From Stramonita haemastoma (taxonomy: Eukaryota > Mollusca > Gastropoda > Neogastropoda > Muricidae): 64,000 bases of DNA. The stretch lies in contig CM060325.1 in assembly GCA_030674155.1 (NCBI GenBank), positions 21,948,408 through 22,012,407 of the forward strand. Reading direction: 5' to 3'. The notes beneath the pieces are model-generated. The model was not told the DNA's origin and ran no database searches. It was given only the letters and a program-made list of their open reading frames with translations. This document shows, one piece after another, positions 23,961 to 30,450 of this stretch. Made by a program: the position numbers and the translations under genes. The first letter of the stretch is position 1; each line of letters opens with the position of its first letter.

Positions 23961-24170
23961 ACGCGCTATCGCGAGCACATGTCCACATTATCTAATGTAC
24001 CCGCCCTTGACCTTAACTAGCATGACACGCTGACGGTCAAACCTTGTGTAAAGAGGTCATAGTTATTTCCCTTGAAAGCATAAAAACATGACTTTGTTTT
24101 TAAAACAATCCCAGCGCTTACTCACCCAAAATGCTGACCCATTGGCTGCTACTTTGCCTGAACTTGCCAT
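2367..24170 (-). CDS. DHODH: Dihydroorotate dehydrogenase (quinone), mitochondrial; 7 exons, C-terminus off the window
   Basis: Class 2 DHODH oxidises dihydroorotate to orotate in the inner mitochondrial membrane, passing electrons via FMN to ubiquinone (pyrimidine synthesis). Seven exons (24126-24170, 20990-21199, 18998-19197, 16710-16786, 11666-11853, 3172-3291, 2367-2520) join in frame with GT/AG borders and give 331 codons without a stop. Visible in order: short N-terminus with a hydrophobic segment (residues ~20-38), then the [11 protein letters not shown] flavin-site motif (~96-106), YGFNS (~153-157), GVNLGKNK (~183-190), NVSSPNT with the catalytic serine equivalent at ~219, the lysine of KIAPDL (~259) and the asparagine of CNTTV (~290). 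The family is ~395 residues, so ~65 residues (the glycine-rich phosphate-binding part) are missing to the left. The length and motif order match the vertebrate enzyme. No frame errors are seen. Confidence 0.95.
2555..2866. repeat. (CA)n then (GAAA)n microsatellites
   Basis: CA-rich run 2555-2690, then GAAA units at 2790-2866. In DHODH transcript sense the first is a GU run just upstream of the exon 7 acceptor. Confidence 0.9.
2936..3135 (-). mobile_element. SINE C fragment with GGTAA expansion, joined to a SINE A tail
   Basis: The ggtaaggtgaggtaaaggta start is expanded. The SINE C body follows only to the ctctccctcgttgctt point and then switches to the SINE A end (attatcctcgatataaaaga). Confidence 0.7.
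3172..3291 (-). CDS. DHODH: DHODH exon 6
   Basis: 120 bp, phase 0 to 0. The acceptor is tgtgtggcag and the donor AAG|GTAGGT. It encodes 40 residues including [20 protein letters not shown], whose lysine is conserved at the FMN/substrate pocket. The last four residues (MRKK) make the loop slightly longer than I expect from vertebrates. Confidence 0.93.
3545..3907. repeat. CA / CCTACCCACC minisatellite, left half
   Basis: A (CA)n run passes into irregular units built from acctacccacccacaacac. The same unit resumes at 11317 beyond the LINE, so this is the left part of one array interrupted by the insertion. Confidence 0.9.
3984..6512 (+). CDS. LINE ORF1: RNase H1-type hybrid-binding domain + PHD-like finger + SGNH hydrolase
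   Basis: 842 aa, intact. Residues ~11-57 ([20 protein letters not shown] onward) match the RNase H1 N-terminal / Cauli_VI fold that binds RNA/DNA hybrids; the aromatic Y12, F23 and W26 and basic R18-K19 positions are kept. Residues ~112-159 carry C112, C114, C125, C128, H133, C136, C156 and C159, a C4HC3 PHD-like finger. A coiled coil is likely at ~200-245, then a Lys/Ser-rich linker. Residues ~386-545 form an SGNH/GDSL-like domain: HDS (Ser393, block I), HCGLNN (~439-444, block III) and D524-x2-H527 (block V), so the catalytic residues are present. The C-terminal 280 residues are rich in Arg, Gln, Trp and Asn, as in nucleic-acid-binding tails. The likely role is as the RNA-packaging protein of the retrotransposon; the esterase-like activity is unproven in any case. 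Confidence 0.85.
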   Translation: MTKTKKASVKYYAVTKGRKVGIFTTWNEASNSVTGYHGAAHKSYKSLGKAKDAMAFSGYSDPVVYGDQAMDTNNDNDTATISTEGEISGVEKENEKTLTNDEMLVSTSIDACHCGIELKGHSLKCCECQKKNHWPCTSLPTYQLCVFAKTSRKYTCRVCAEAFYTTESLCEQIELEAELMNDVKSTMTSPERRLTLDKNSKKQEGLESQIQDMKKVICNLEKSVNFLAEQMYSANTELKDQIEVSLLNYSASTNQTLQLPQRNSTPRKKTQKKTLKKQRKSSTNKTSSEDNSAEPQIPSTSTKDKVNLSDRSLLPDRDDGADQSSPTSTRTSASDCGMGSVTPEGTTAENRRPQTDVGNENRSEMSHSDCEDLIEDVMSHKDSLPYVLIMHDSIMDGLDPRRLGASYGLSARKRKAYTLADCEEEMNKTKATPDAILVHCGLNNLKQQNAHESARMKKKMIIKMKTKFPQSKIIISQTIPCGDQQLERKRKLFNAMVYSELGQEDNVNFVEHNIQPGYKRLYRDKFHPSARGSSILASTIGRCLESLLWQQARKRKPRPKFANLPKRRQLDSAAGNYFPFTSRENETSNRCHGHITDQSKRENYQEGDEYIEYDRNTAKLKPDFCSQRISNNRSTSQSQEMFNTSKPWAFESKDFGKTLWSNKQNQHQRTRKSWNDRNRGQEQPWRDRVEKNYYDNINSNRRKNTEENEQTRNHGPPIATNGKRHDWRLGASGRWRHDWRSSQPLGDRQPGEEWADGLYEKDSRSRYWQRPASHRSDWADWRYGHRHGHRQRWQWRGDQYVPRQYWSTDADQNWALNQRQREEPPRQYRQYRNSRLNNRLHH
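6552..6920. repeat. CA and CACT microsatellites in the LINE inter-ORF spacer
   Basis: Runs of (CA)n at 6552-6625, (CACT)n at 6626-6655, more CA runs, a 16-base C run near 6727-6742, and CA again at 6858-6918. They account for a third of an unusually long spacer (1.1 kb) between ORF1 and ORF2, and probably expanded after insertion. Confidence 0.85.
7599..11184 (+). pseudogene. LINE ORF2: endonuclease-reverse transcriptase, four frameshifts
   Basis: Starts with ATG at 7599 and the endonuclease motif SWNIRS. It continues with [13 protein letters not shown] and SDHCP (APE-type endonuclease, to ~8430), then a basic linker (8482-9180), then the reverse transcriptase: [10 protein letters not shown] (~9265), [38 protein letters not shown], the catalytic YADD at ~9954-9965 and YGSEIW. 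It ends with a Cys/His cluster [17 protein letters not shown] (10968-11018). Frame changes lie near 7741 (A run), 8410, 8480 (A run) and 9420. Three are explained by one lost base each, and the one at 8480 by one gained base. All catalytic motifs survive, so the copy is young, or the breaks are assembly errors. Confidence 0.9.
11317..11660. repeat. CA / CCTACCCACC minisatellite, right half, with a poly-C core
   Basis: Continuation of the array at 3545-3907, then a C-rich stretch with ~30 consecutive C around 11552-11582. It runs up to the DHODH exon 5 donor at 11665, so the intron's first 350 transcribed bases are G/T-rich repeat. Confidence 0.9.
11666..11853 (-). CDS. DHODH: DHODH exon 5 (catalytic serine)
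   Basis: 188 bp from phase 1 to 0. The acceptor is ttgggcag and the donor CAG|GTGGGT. It encodes GVNLGKNK and [17 protein letters not shown]. The serine after NVS is the general base of class 2 enzymes. The donor abuts the minisatellite that the LINE split. Confidence 0.97.
11965..12225 (-). mobile_element. SINE A, partial, reverse
   Basis: The reverse strand carries the family's 3' half (gtgccggtgggaacagatg, then the ccttgatataaaagaataaa-like tail). Confidence 0.8.
12288..12595 (-). mobile_element. SINE C, full length, reverse
   Basis: On the plus strand: ggtaaaggtgtcccataacc to gctatcccaccccc. Read on the minus strand it starts with a tRNA-like gatagctaagtggtcagagc. Confidence 0.85.
12640..12995 (+). 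mobile_element. SINE A, full length
   Basis: tRNA-derived head with A box (tagcctagtggt at ~12651) and B box (gggttcaattcc at ~12693), a central ggatgagtctataaacc block, and a tail of AAATA units. Polymerase III type, non-coding. Confidence 0.85.
13336..13612. mobile_element. Second, 5'-shortened copy of the 344-bp MITE
   Basis: From gggcatcacttgtaaagc onward it matches 18705-18970 at roughly nine positions in ten, ending in GTGTCTACCCTTA. The first ~75 bp are not recognisable. This shows the sequence is a dispersed repeat. Confidence 0.75.
13738..14175 (+). mobile_element. SINE A with alternative 3' module
   Basis: The head and centre are as in other SINE A copies. After ~14045 the 3' part changes to a module with gtgtagacacc and ctctagccaaagaac, shared with 19965-20110, 44835-45175 and 54060-54400. 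Confidence 0.8.
14792..15092 (+). mobile_element. SINE C, full length
   Basis: tRNA-like head gggatagctcagcggtcaga with an A box, body, and the ggacacctttacctttttaa end. Confidence 0.85.
16345..16585 (-). mobile_element. SINE A, 5' half, reverse
   Basis: The reverse strand carries the tRNA-like head (gatagcacagtggttagag) and the gatgagactataaacc block. The 3' tail is missing. Confidence 0.75.
16710..16786 (-). CDS. DHODH: DHODH exon 4
   Basis: 77 bp from phase 2 to phase 1. The acceptor is ctgtgtcag and the donor CAG|GTCAGT. It completes the arginine begun in exon 3 and continues [19 protein letters not shown], the conserved NRYGFNS motif followed by the variable helix. It is too short to stand out as an ORF and was found by phase and homology. 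Confidence 0.93.
17105..17180. repeat. (CA)n microsatellite
   Basis: About 37 CA dinucleotides in DHODH intron 3. Confidence 0.95.
17655..17827 (-). mobile_element. SINE A, partial, reverse, fused to the exon-junction array
   Basis: Central block and beginning of the 3' half. On the plus strand its edge reads tttatagtctcatccgaatg followed by acttac, running straight into the first array unit. Confidence 0.75.
17828..18620. repeat. Tandem array of 12 copies of the DHODH exon 3 / donor junction
   Basis: Units of ~60-80 bp. Each contains, on the minus strand, a GATGAAGCCGTCATAAACAG-like end and the intact donor GTGAG (in one copy GTGAA), as in exon 3 at 18998-19020. Copies begin near 17848, 17911, 17969, 18036, 18098, 18160, 18231, 18301, 18375, 18442, 18509 and 18577. 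Between them lie pieces built from acttacttaagacatggcag. The real junction is the 13th copy. The array lies inside intron 3, downstream of the real donor. Confidence 0.9.
18627..18970. mobile_element. TA-flanked MITE with AGGTGRGACAC inverted ends (Tc1/mariner-type)
   Basis: 344 bp, beginning AGGTGGGACAC and ending GTGTCTCACCT: 11-bp inverted ends with one mismatch. TA lies on both sides (18625-18626, 18971-18972). Array units without the element read acttacttaagacatgg across this point, giving an empty-site comparison. There is no coding capacity. The TA duplication suggests a Tc1/mariner transposase in trans. Confidence 0.8.
18998..19197 (-). CDS. DHODH: DHODH exon 3 (FMN-site motif)
   Basis: 200 bp from phase 0 to phase 2. 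The acceptor is gtgtggcacag and the donor CAG|GTGAGC. It encodes the [18 protein letters not shown] core and ends in the AVINR motif. The last 20-odd bases together with the donor are repeated 12 times in the adjoining intron (17828-18620). Confidence 0.97.
19410..19765 (-). mobile_element. SINE A, full length, reverse
   Basis: Complete copy with a T-rich start (poly-A tail on the other strand), central block and tRNA head with B box (gggaatcgaacc on the plus strand). Confidence 0.85.
19955..20110 (-). mobile_element. SINE A alternative 3' module, reverse
   Basis: Only the second type of 3' module (gttctttggctagagctcca) is present. Confidence 0.7.
20115..20980. other. DHODH intron 2, unique sequence
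   Basis: AT-rich sequence with short ATAA and CATA repeats; no exon, SINE or RNA gene recognised. Confidence 0.6.
20990..21199 (-). CDS. DHODH: DHODH exon 2 (membrane segment)
   Basis: 210 bp, phase 0 to 0. The acceptor is tgtgtttgcag and the donor GTAAGT. It encodes residues 16-85: a hydrophobic helix ([16 protein letters not shown]), then the [19 protein letters not shown] segment matching the N-terminal quinone-tunnel helices of animal DHODH. Confidence 0.95.
21365..21685 (-). mobile_element. SINE C, full length, reverse
   Basis: Same landmarks as the copy at 12288, in the same orientation. Confidence 0.85.
21988..22943. mobile_element. 956-bp non-autonomous DNA element, CAGGGTTCGCG ends, 6-bp target duplication
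   Basis: Begins CAGGGTTCGCG and ends CGCGAACCCTG (11-bp perfect inverted ends), flanked directly by TAAGTA at 21982-21987 and 22944-22949. The interior has no transposase-like frame and carries a nested SINE A fragment (22445-22600). The CAGGG ends recall hAT-like elements, but those make 8-bp duplications, so the superfamily is open. Confidence 0.8.
22445..22600 (+). mobile_element. SINE A 3' half, nested in the 956-bp DNA element
   Basis: Begins aagagcaggccatcgtgtgc and ends with ttgatataaaagattaaaag-type tail units. Confidence 0.8.
23340..23957. repeat. GA, ATCT, poly-G, CT and CA microsatellites
   Basis: (GA)n 23340-23418, ATCT 23562-23582, G run 23622-23640, CT 23876-23907, CA 23920-23957, all in DHODH intron 1. 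Confidence 0.9.
24126..24170 (-). CDS. DHODH: DHODH exon 1 (start codon)
   Basis: ATG on the minus strand (24170-24168) is followed by 15 codons ending in TGG and a GTGAGT donor at 24125-24120. The phase is 0, exactly as exon 2 requires. The peptide starts [10 protein letters not shown] and is small, polar and slightly basic. It is a plausible start of the mitochondrial leader, but too short to be conserved, so this exon rests on start codon, donor and phase. Confidence 0.7.
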
Positions 24171-24989
24171 ATCTGGAGATTGATAGCAGATCCTGTCAAG
24201 TCAAACCCCAGGGAAAGCTTTTTATTCACAACGTGCTGCCAGCCACGATCGCCAAGACCAGACTCCACATGTAAGTTTAGGCTATATTCTCAAAGTTATC
24301 CAAAGCAATTGTCACATATTCCCCGATTTACATTCCAACTTGCTCACAGCACTTGCAAGTGAGTCCAAAAGACGTGTTTTTTTCTTTGAAAAATCGCCTT
24401 ATGTGTTACAAGCCAGACGATTTTGTTTCCTTGTGATACAACGCGATCTTGTTCCACTAGGCCTATAATAGTTGCAATTTCTGCTGTACACAGTGTCTGC
24501 TAGCCTTTTCACAGCTGTATGCATGCTCAGGGTCATCGGTGTAGGAATAAAAGCAATCCACATAATTATCGTTTATTTATTTTTCATTGATATCTAGTGT
24601 TTATCTACGTTTTTCCCATTAAATGAATGCACCGAGTATTTTGTCCAAATTCAAACTGCTCCAGTTCAAGGAGATGGAAATCTCTTTAGGATTAGGCCTA
24701 CTTCTTTACTTTTGCAACTGTGGACAGCAGCCCGAAGCGGGCAGGTCAACCAGATATGATTTACATAAAAGGATGATTTTGTAGGCTAGTTTCGAATCGA
24801 TAGCCCGCTGAAAATATACCCAGCAAATGTTCCATATGGGGTGAACTGGAAGGACGTTAAGTTCTAGATAACTTCAAATCGATCCCTAAAATTGATGTTC
24901 TTGCGACCTTGCCCCCCCCCCCCCCACCCCCCTTTTTTTTGTTGTTGTTGAAAATTTCTAATTTAGTTTACACATACTTTTAAATCTAT
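24171..24989. other. Sequence upstream of the DHODH start
   Basis: Unique, free of SINEs, and would hold the 5' UTR and promoter. I see no clear TATA box or conserved site; a C run lies at 24912-24925. Confidence 0.4.
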
Positions 24990-26930
24990 GTAGGCCCTAT
25001 CTATCTGTCCTTTAGTCTGGGACCGTGGGGGCACCCATGGGGGCACCCCTGAAGACTTGACAACCAGTTCCCTCCATTCCTATCTCTGTTTTGCCTTTAA
25101 AAAATTCGTTGAGGTCTGTGCCTGTGCATTTGCTGATGTACTCCCATCTCTTTTTTGGTCTGCCTCTATTTCTTCCAATAAAAGAATTTGCCTTGCGTTG
25201 CCTCCTTGGACAGTGTCTTGCAGTATTGTTTTTGCAAGTCCTTTTGATCTTGTGACATGCCCCTACCATTTAAGTTTACGTGTCTTTACGACTGGCAGAC
25301 GGTTTTCGTAGGGACCAATAGTTTGCTGGATTCTGTTATGTACGTCTTCGTTGCTTATGTGATCTCCGGAAGCATCTCATCTCTACCGCCTGTACTCTTC
25401 TCTCCAAATCAGTGGTCAGGGTCCACGATTCATAGGCATACAGGAATATGGAAATGACAATGGATCACATTAGTCTGATCTTGGAGTTGAGTGAAATATT
25501 TTTATCTTTCCAGATGGTGCTCAGTTTTGACACTGTTGTTATTGTCTGTGCAATCCTGCATACTACCTCCGGCTTGGACCCCTTGCCTGATACAACCCTC
25601 CAAGTACTTGAAGCTTTGAACATTTTCAGCTTCTGGTCATTGACCCTGATATCAGTGCTGATGCCCTTGGCGTTATTGGTCATCAGTTTGGTCTTCTCTG
25701 CACTGATTTCCATGCTGTATGTTTTAGAGGCCTTGTTCAGGTGTTCTGTTAGGCTGGCAAGCTCTTGTTCTGATTCTGCTAGTCAGTCAATGACTTCTGC
25801 AAAGAGGAGGTTTGTGATAGTTCTGCCACCAATGCTAAGTGATCGGTTATGGTGTTCCAGTGCATCAGCCATGATTCTCTCAAGGAAGATGTTGAATAGA
25901 GTGGGCGAGAGTAGACAGCCCTGCCTTACTCCAACTGTTGTTCAAAACCACTCTCCAGTGTTGCTGTTGTAGCACACTGCACTGGTGGCCTTTATGTACA
26001 GCTCTTTGATATAACTCAGATCAGGTTTGCATTGATGCTGTACAAATTCATAGTTGCCCACAAAGCTTCATGCCACGCCCTGTCCAATGCATTCTTAAAA
26101 TCAATAAATACGTGGTAGAGGTCTTGTTGGTGTTGAACATACCCTCACAGAGTATTCTGAGGTTGAATATCTGTTCAGTTGTGCTTCGCCCTGCTTTGAA
26201 ACCTGCTTGTTCCTCAACAAATTATGGTCTCTGCTTGTGGCTTTAGTCTGTTCAATATAATCTTCAGCATGACCTTGCTTGGGTGGCGTATGAGGCTGAT
26301 TGTGCGGTAATTCTGGCACTGCTGAAGATTTCCCTTCATGGGGAGGGTGATGATGAGTGACTGTGTCCATGGTGTTGACCATTTTCCTGTCTGCCAGATC
26401 TTAATGCAGATTTTTAGTAGAGCGTTGATCATGGCTTCCCCCCAGCTTGAACCGTCTCAGCTGGAATGTTGTCAGCCCCTGCTGACTTCCCCTTTTTCAG
26501 CGATCTGACAGCTGTTTGTTTCCACTTCTTCTCGGAGGATAGGGTGACTGTCTGTATTTGTGCTTATGGGGACATTTTAGGACTTCTGGATCTCCTGTGG
26601 TTTTGTAGTTATACAGGTCAGAGCAGTATTCTGTCCATCAGTTCAGAATATCCTGGTCATCAGTGAGGCACTTCCATTTTTGTTTTGGATCCTTGAGCTT
26701 CTTCCCTGTTTTGTGCCAGTCAGGTCTTTCACCAGTTGGTATGCTTTCCTGCTGTTATTTTTCTTGATGTTTTCTTCAATGTCCTGGCACTGTTCACCAA
26801 TCCATTTCTCTTTCGCTTCTGTCATGGACTTCCCGATTCTTTTGTTGAGTGCCCTACATTGTTCTGCTCTTTCTTCTGTTTCATTTTTCTTTTTTTTCAG
26901 TTTTAAGACGCTAGATATGTTCAATTAGGC
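24990..26930 (-). pseudogene. Decayed LINE reverse transcriptase, copy 1
   Basis: Broken frames on the minus strand read, from 26930 leftward, a charged linker (KAYQLVKDLTG), the RT palm NYRTISLIRHPSKVMLKIIL (~26330), then LLFAEVID where an active enzyme has FADD (~25800), EISAEKTKLM, and a C-terminal PKKRWEYI-type end near 25100. There are many stops and shifts. It resembles the endonuclease-RT family common in invertebrates (RTE-like), clade not certain. Confidence 0.75.
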
Positions 26931-27039
26931 ATGGTGCAAAGACAGTGTACTTGGTGGGGGGAGGGGGCGGGTATCCCGTAATGTTCTGGAACAGAAAGTA
27001 GAGACTGCAGAGAGCTTTGATAAGATTTAATGATGCAAT

Positions 27040-27041
27040 GA

Positions 27042-27108
<67 letters not shown>
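27040..27108. repeat. (CT)n microsatellite
   Basis: About 33 CT units. Confidence 0.95.
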
Positions 27109-27794
27109 GTTAAAATAACGAATTATTTTAGGAAATGTAACAAAGAAAATGATCTCAACTTTTCTTCATCGTTTGGAAAAGAAAAACACGGGAACCCCTT
27201 CTTCCGAGAATTAGGACAATTCAAACACAGTGCACCAGTCTCCTCTCGCCTTATTATACTGGCCATGTTGGACAGAGTGGAAAGAAACCCCGGTGAGGGT
27301 GGGAGTGGCAGCATGGAATGTGCCAACCATCTATCTGGCTTCAATTTTCCGTGGAGTGAACCATCTTTTGGTAAGGCGTACTATCTTTGATCAGACTCAC
27401 AAAGTCCTCAGCCACATGGCCTTCCCCTCATAGCTTCAAGCAGGAAAAGACTCTTGACAGTTGTTCTTCTTCTTGTTGAAATTATATTAAAATCCCAGTG
27501 GAAGTATTCCGATTTAGGGACTGTTGTAGACAAAAGCCAGAAATTCAGAAGGTCTCCCACTTCAGCGCCTTGGGCCACCCCCCAAAATAGGACAATTCTG
27601 TTGAAGCAGCAGGTGACAAGAGGTGACAACGGTGGCACAAGCCGAAGTTCCCTATAACTCTTGACAGGAAGATGCCAAGGGATATGAATTTCAAAGGGAG
27701 ATCACTCTCACAAAACAAGAAAGCTAACGCAATAAAGGAGTTACTTTTTGCAATGTAAGGAAAATAACTGCAGTCACTAAATTCCTGCTTAGTA

Positions 27795-27859
<65 letters not shown>

Positions 27860-28071
27860 AGTCCTTCGGATGAGACTTTAAACCGAGGCCCCGTGTGCGA
27901 ACGCACACAGAACATCTTGCGCACACGTTAAATCCTGTTCCGCTTTTCGTAAGAGTAGGCCATCGTGTGCCGGTGGGAACAGATGACAATATTTACAAAA
28001 CTGCATGCACACGGGGACCGGATGAAAAAAAGCACATGATTGCTTATTCTGTTATCCTCGATATAAAAGAA

Positions 28072-28102
<31 letters not shown>

Positions 28103-28103
28103 A

Positions 28104-28173
<70 letters not shown>
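27795..28173. repeat. Two ATCT microsatellites around a SINE A
   Basis: ATCT at 27797-27860 and 28105-28173, with (AAAT)n of the SINE tail between. Confidence 0.9.
27860..28105 (+). mobile_element. SINE A, 3' two-thirds
   Basis: From the tccttcggatgagac block to an (AAAT)n tail, between two ATCT microsatellites. Confidence 0.85.
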
Positions 28174-28175
<2 letters not shown>

Positions 28176-28715
28176 CTTTAGTCTGGCGAACGTGGGGGCA
28201 CCCATGAAGACTTGACAACCAGTTCCCTCCATTACTCTTTCTGTTCTGCCCTTCTCAGGGTTTTTTGAGTTCTAGACCTGTTCATTCATTGATGTTGTCC
28301 TCCCATCTCTTCTTTGGTCTGCCTCTTTTTCTTCCTCCTTGGACAGTGCCTTGCCTTTTTTTTTTTTTTTTGGTATTCGTAGGGACCAATGGTTTGCTGG
28401 ATTCTGTTATGTACGTCTTCGTTGCTTATGTGGTCTCTGTAGGAGATGCCAAGGAGTCTCCGGAAGCATCTCATCTCTACTGCTTGTACTCTTCTCTCCA
28501 AATGTGCAGTCAGGGTCCATGATTCACAGGCATACAGGAATGTGGATATGACAAGGGAGCGCATTAGTCTGATCTTGGAGTTGAGTGAGATATTTTTATC
28601 TTTCCAGGTGGTTTTCAGTTTTGACAGTGCTGTTATTGTCTGTGCAATCCTGCATACTACCTCTGGCTTGGACCCCTTGTCTGATACGATGGCCCCCAAG
28701 TACTTAAAGCAGCAT
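28165..28715 (-). pseudogene. Decayed LINE reverse transcriptase, copy 2 (C-terminal part)
   Basis: Same family and orientation as 24990-26930. FKYLGAIVSDKGSKPEVVCR, the thumb region, and CFRRLLGISYRDHISNEDV are readable in one frame. It is 5'-truncated and ends near 28173 beside an ATCT run. Confidence 0.75.
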
Positions 28716-28950
28716 ACCACACCATACCATGTTGTTTATAGCCCTACCGACCAAGGAAGCCATATCAAGGCTGTCACCTCATTCAGTTTCAGTGGGTCCA
28801 GTAGCTTTCAAACTCAGGTGGGCCATCATATTACATATTCATTCACATTTAACAGAATTGAACTGCAGAGCTGTGAGAATGGAACCGGTATGTTTGTTAC
28901 GACCTCCACATCCACATGACCTACCACATCAGAAGCTCTTTCAGGGGGCT
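28715..28950. repeat. Dispersed repeat G, copy 1
   Basis: catgttgtttatagccctac and a ggctgtcacctc block, shared with 53685-53880. Confidence 0.6.
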
Positions 28951-29049
28951 CAAACCAGTCAGAGCAATAGGCATGAACATTCAAAGATTGAAGATCAGCA
29001 GTTCAACATAAAGTTTTTAAATAAAAAATAATTTGTTGGGATGTAAGGT

Positions 29050-29375
29050 AATAAAAAAGGTAAAGGTGTTCCCATGACCTATGCAGTTGTAGGGGAGTGA
29101 GGCATCAGAGACCTATGCTTCTCTAGGAGCCAGCATATTGAGGGCAGCACACATCTCTCCCTCGCTACTTTACGTACCCATTCACAGCTGGGTGAACTGG
29201 GGGACTGCACTGAAGCCAAAATGCGCAAAATGGTCACCCATCCACCTGGTAACCACGCTCACAATTCAAAGATTTATTATCTGACAAATAGTGAAATTCA
29301 TGGCTCGATGTTGCTTAACCTTAGCTTAGGGGAAGCAAGTGCTCTTAGTTACCACTGAGCTATCCAGTCTGTAGG
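29050..29375 (-). mobile_element. SINE C, reverse
   Basis: Landmarks preserved; a ~40-bp insert (caaagatttattatctgaca region, ~29268-29302) interrupts the promoter half. Confidence 0.8.
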
Positions 29376-29514
29376 ATGTAAATAGTTAAAATCCCAACAA
29401 CAAAATGGAGTCTCTTGCCCAGACCGGCCCAAAAGCTGTGTCCGTCATTGATGTCAGCTCAGTGTTCTGGCCTGCGGTAAAATAGTATTCTGCTTTACAA
29501 TGCTGTGTTGAGAT

Positions 29515-29750
29515 TGCCTTCAGCCATGACTAGCTCGTGGCATTCCAAGCTGAAGTCTCCTCTAAAGGAAAAAAGAAATCCTCTGAAGTAGGAGTATGGC
29601 TGACTAAATCGTGAGGTACTTGAAAAAAGTAATGTACACAAACTTTTCATCAGTGTGAACCTATGGTCTCACAGTATTTCCAAGGTGGGATGAGTGAGAC
29701 AGAGTGCTGCATGTTCTGGGTGACCTCCAGAGTGTTAAGCTGGGAAAGGT
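29515..29750. repeat. Dispersed repeat F, copy 2
   Basis: Counterpart of 800-1045, same orientation, moderately diverged. Confidence 0.75.
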
Positions 29751-29829
29751 GCAAAAACGACCACAGCTTAAAGTTGTTGCCACAGTGTACTGTAAGGGGG
29801 AGAGGAGGGGGGAGGGAGATGCAAAGCCA

Positions 29830-30060
29830 TCAGCCATGTCATGGTGGATCAGTGGTCTAGAGGTAACACACCTGCTTAGAAAGCGAGAGGTCTAGGTTTG
29901 ATCCCTGTTTGTGGCCCTAACTTTAATTACCCCCATCCATTAGACAGTGTGTGGTGGTCTGGGTGCTACTCTTTTGGATGAGACAATAAACTGAGGTCCA
30001 GTGTGCACAGGTACAAAATCATTTTTAAAAACCACAGCAACAAGATGAGCTTTATTAATC
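29830..30060 (+). mobile_element. SINE B, 5' part
   Basis: Same head as 1915 (cttagaaagcgagaggtct, then gggtgctactcttttggatg); the copy ends after the caacaag block and runs into a SINE A. Confidence 0.75.
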
Positions 30061-30079
30061 CACACACACACAGCAACTG

Positions 30080-30450
30080 GATAGCCTGGTAGCTAGAACG
30101 CAATCTAGTGGCTTGGGTTTGAGTCACAGCCAAGATGCCTGTACAGGGGGATTTTTCTCCTGGAGTTAACATCAGTGCCAACTCTGCTCTCCCAAAAGTT
30201 CTTCAGATGAGACTATAAAACCAGGGCCCCATGTCCGAATGCATGCAGAACATCTTGCACACATGCCAAAATGTGTTCTGCCTTTCAGAAGAGTAGGCCA
30301 TTGTGTGCTGGTGGGAATGGATGACATTATTTTTAAAAACGCATATATACAGGGACTGGATGCAAAAAGTACACGAGCGCTTATTATCCTTTTTTTTACA
30401 TGAGTGCTTATTCATTATTCATGAAATAAAAGAATTTAAATTGAAAAAAC
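30080..30450 (+). mobile_element. SINE A, full length
   Basis: tRNA-like head (ggatagcctggtagctagaa), central block and type 1 tail. It marks the end of the SINE-free stretch that follows. Confidence 0.85.
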
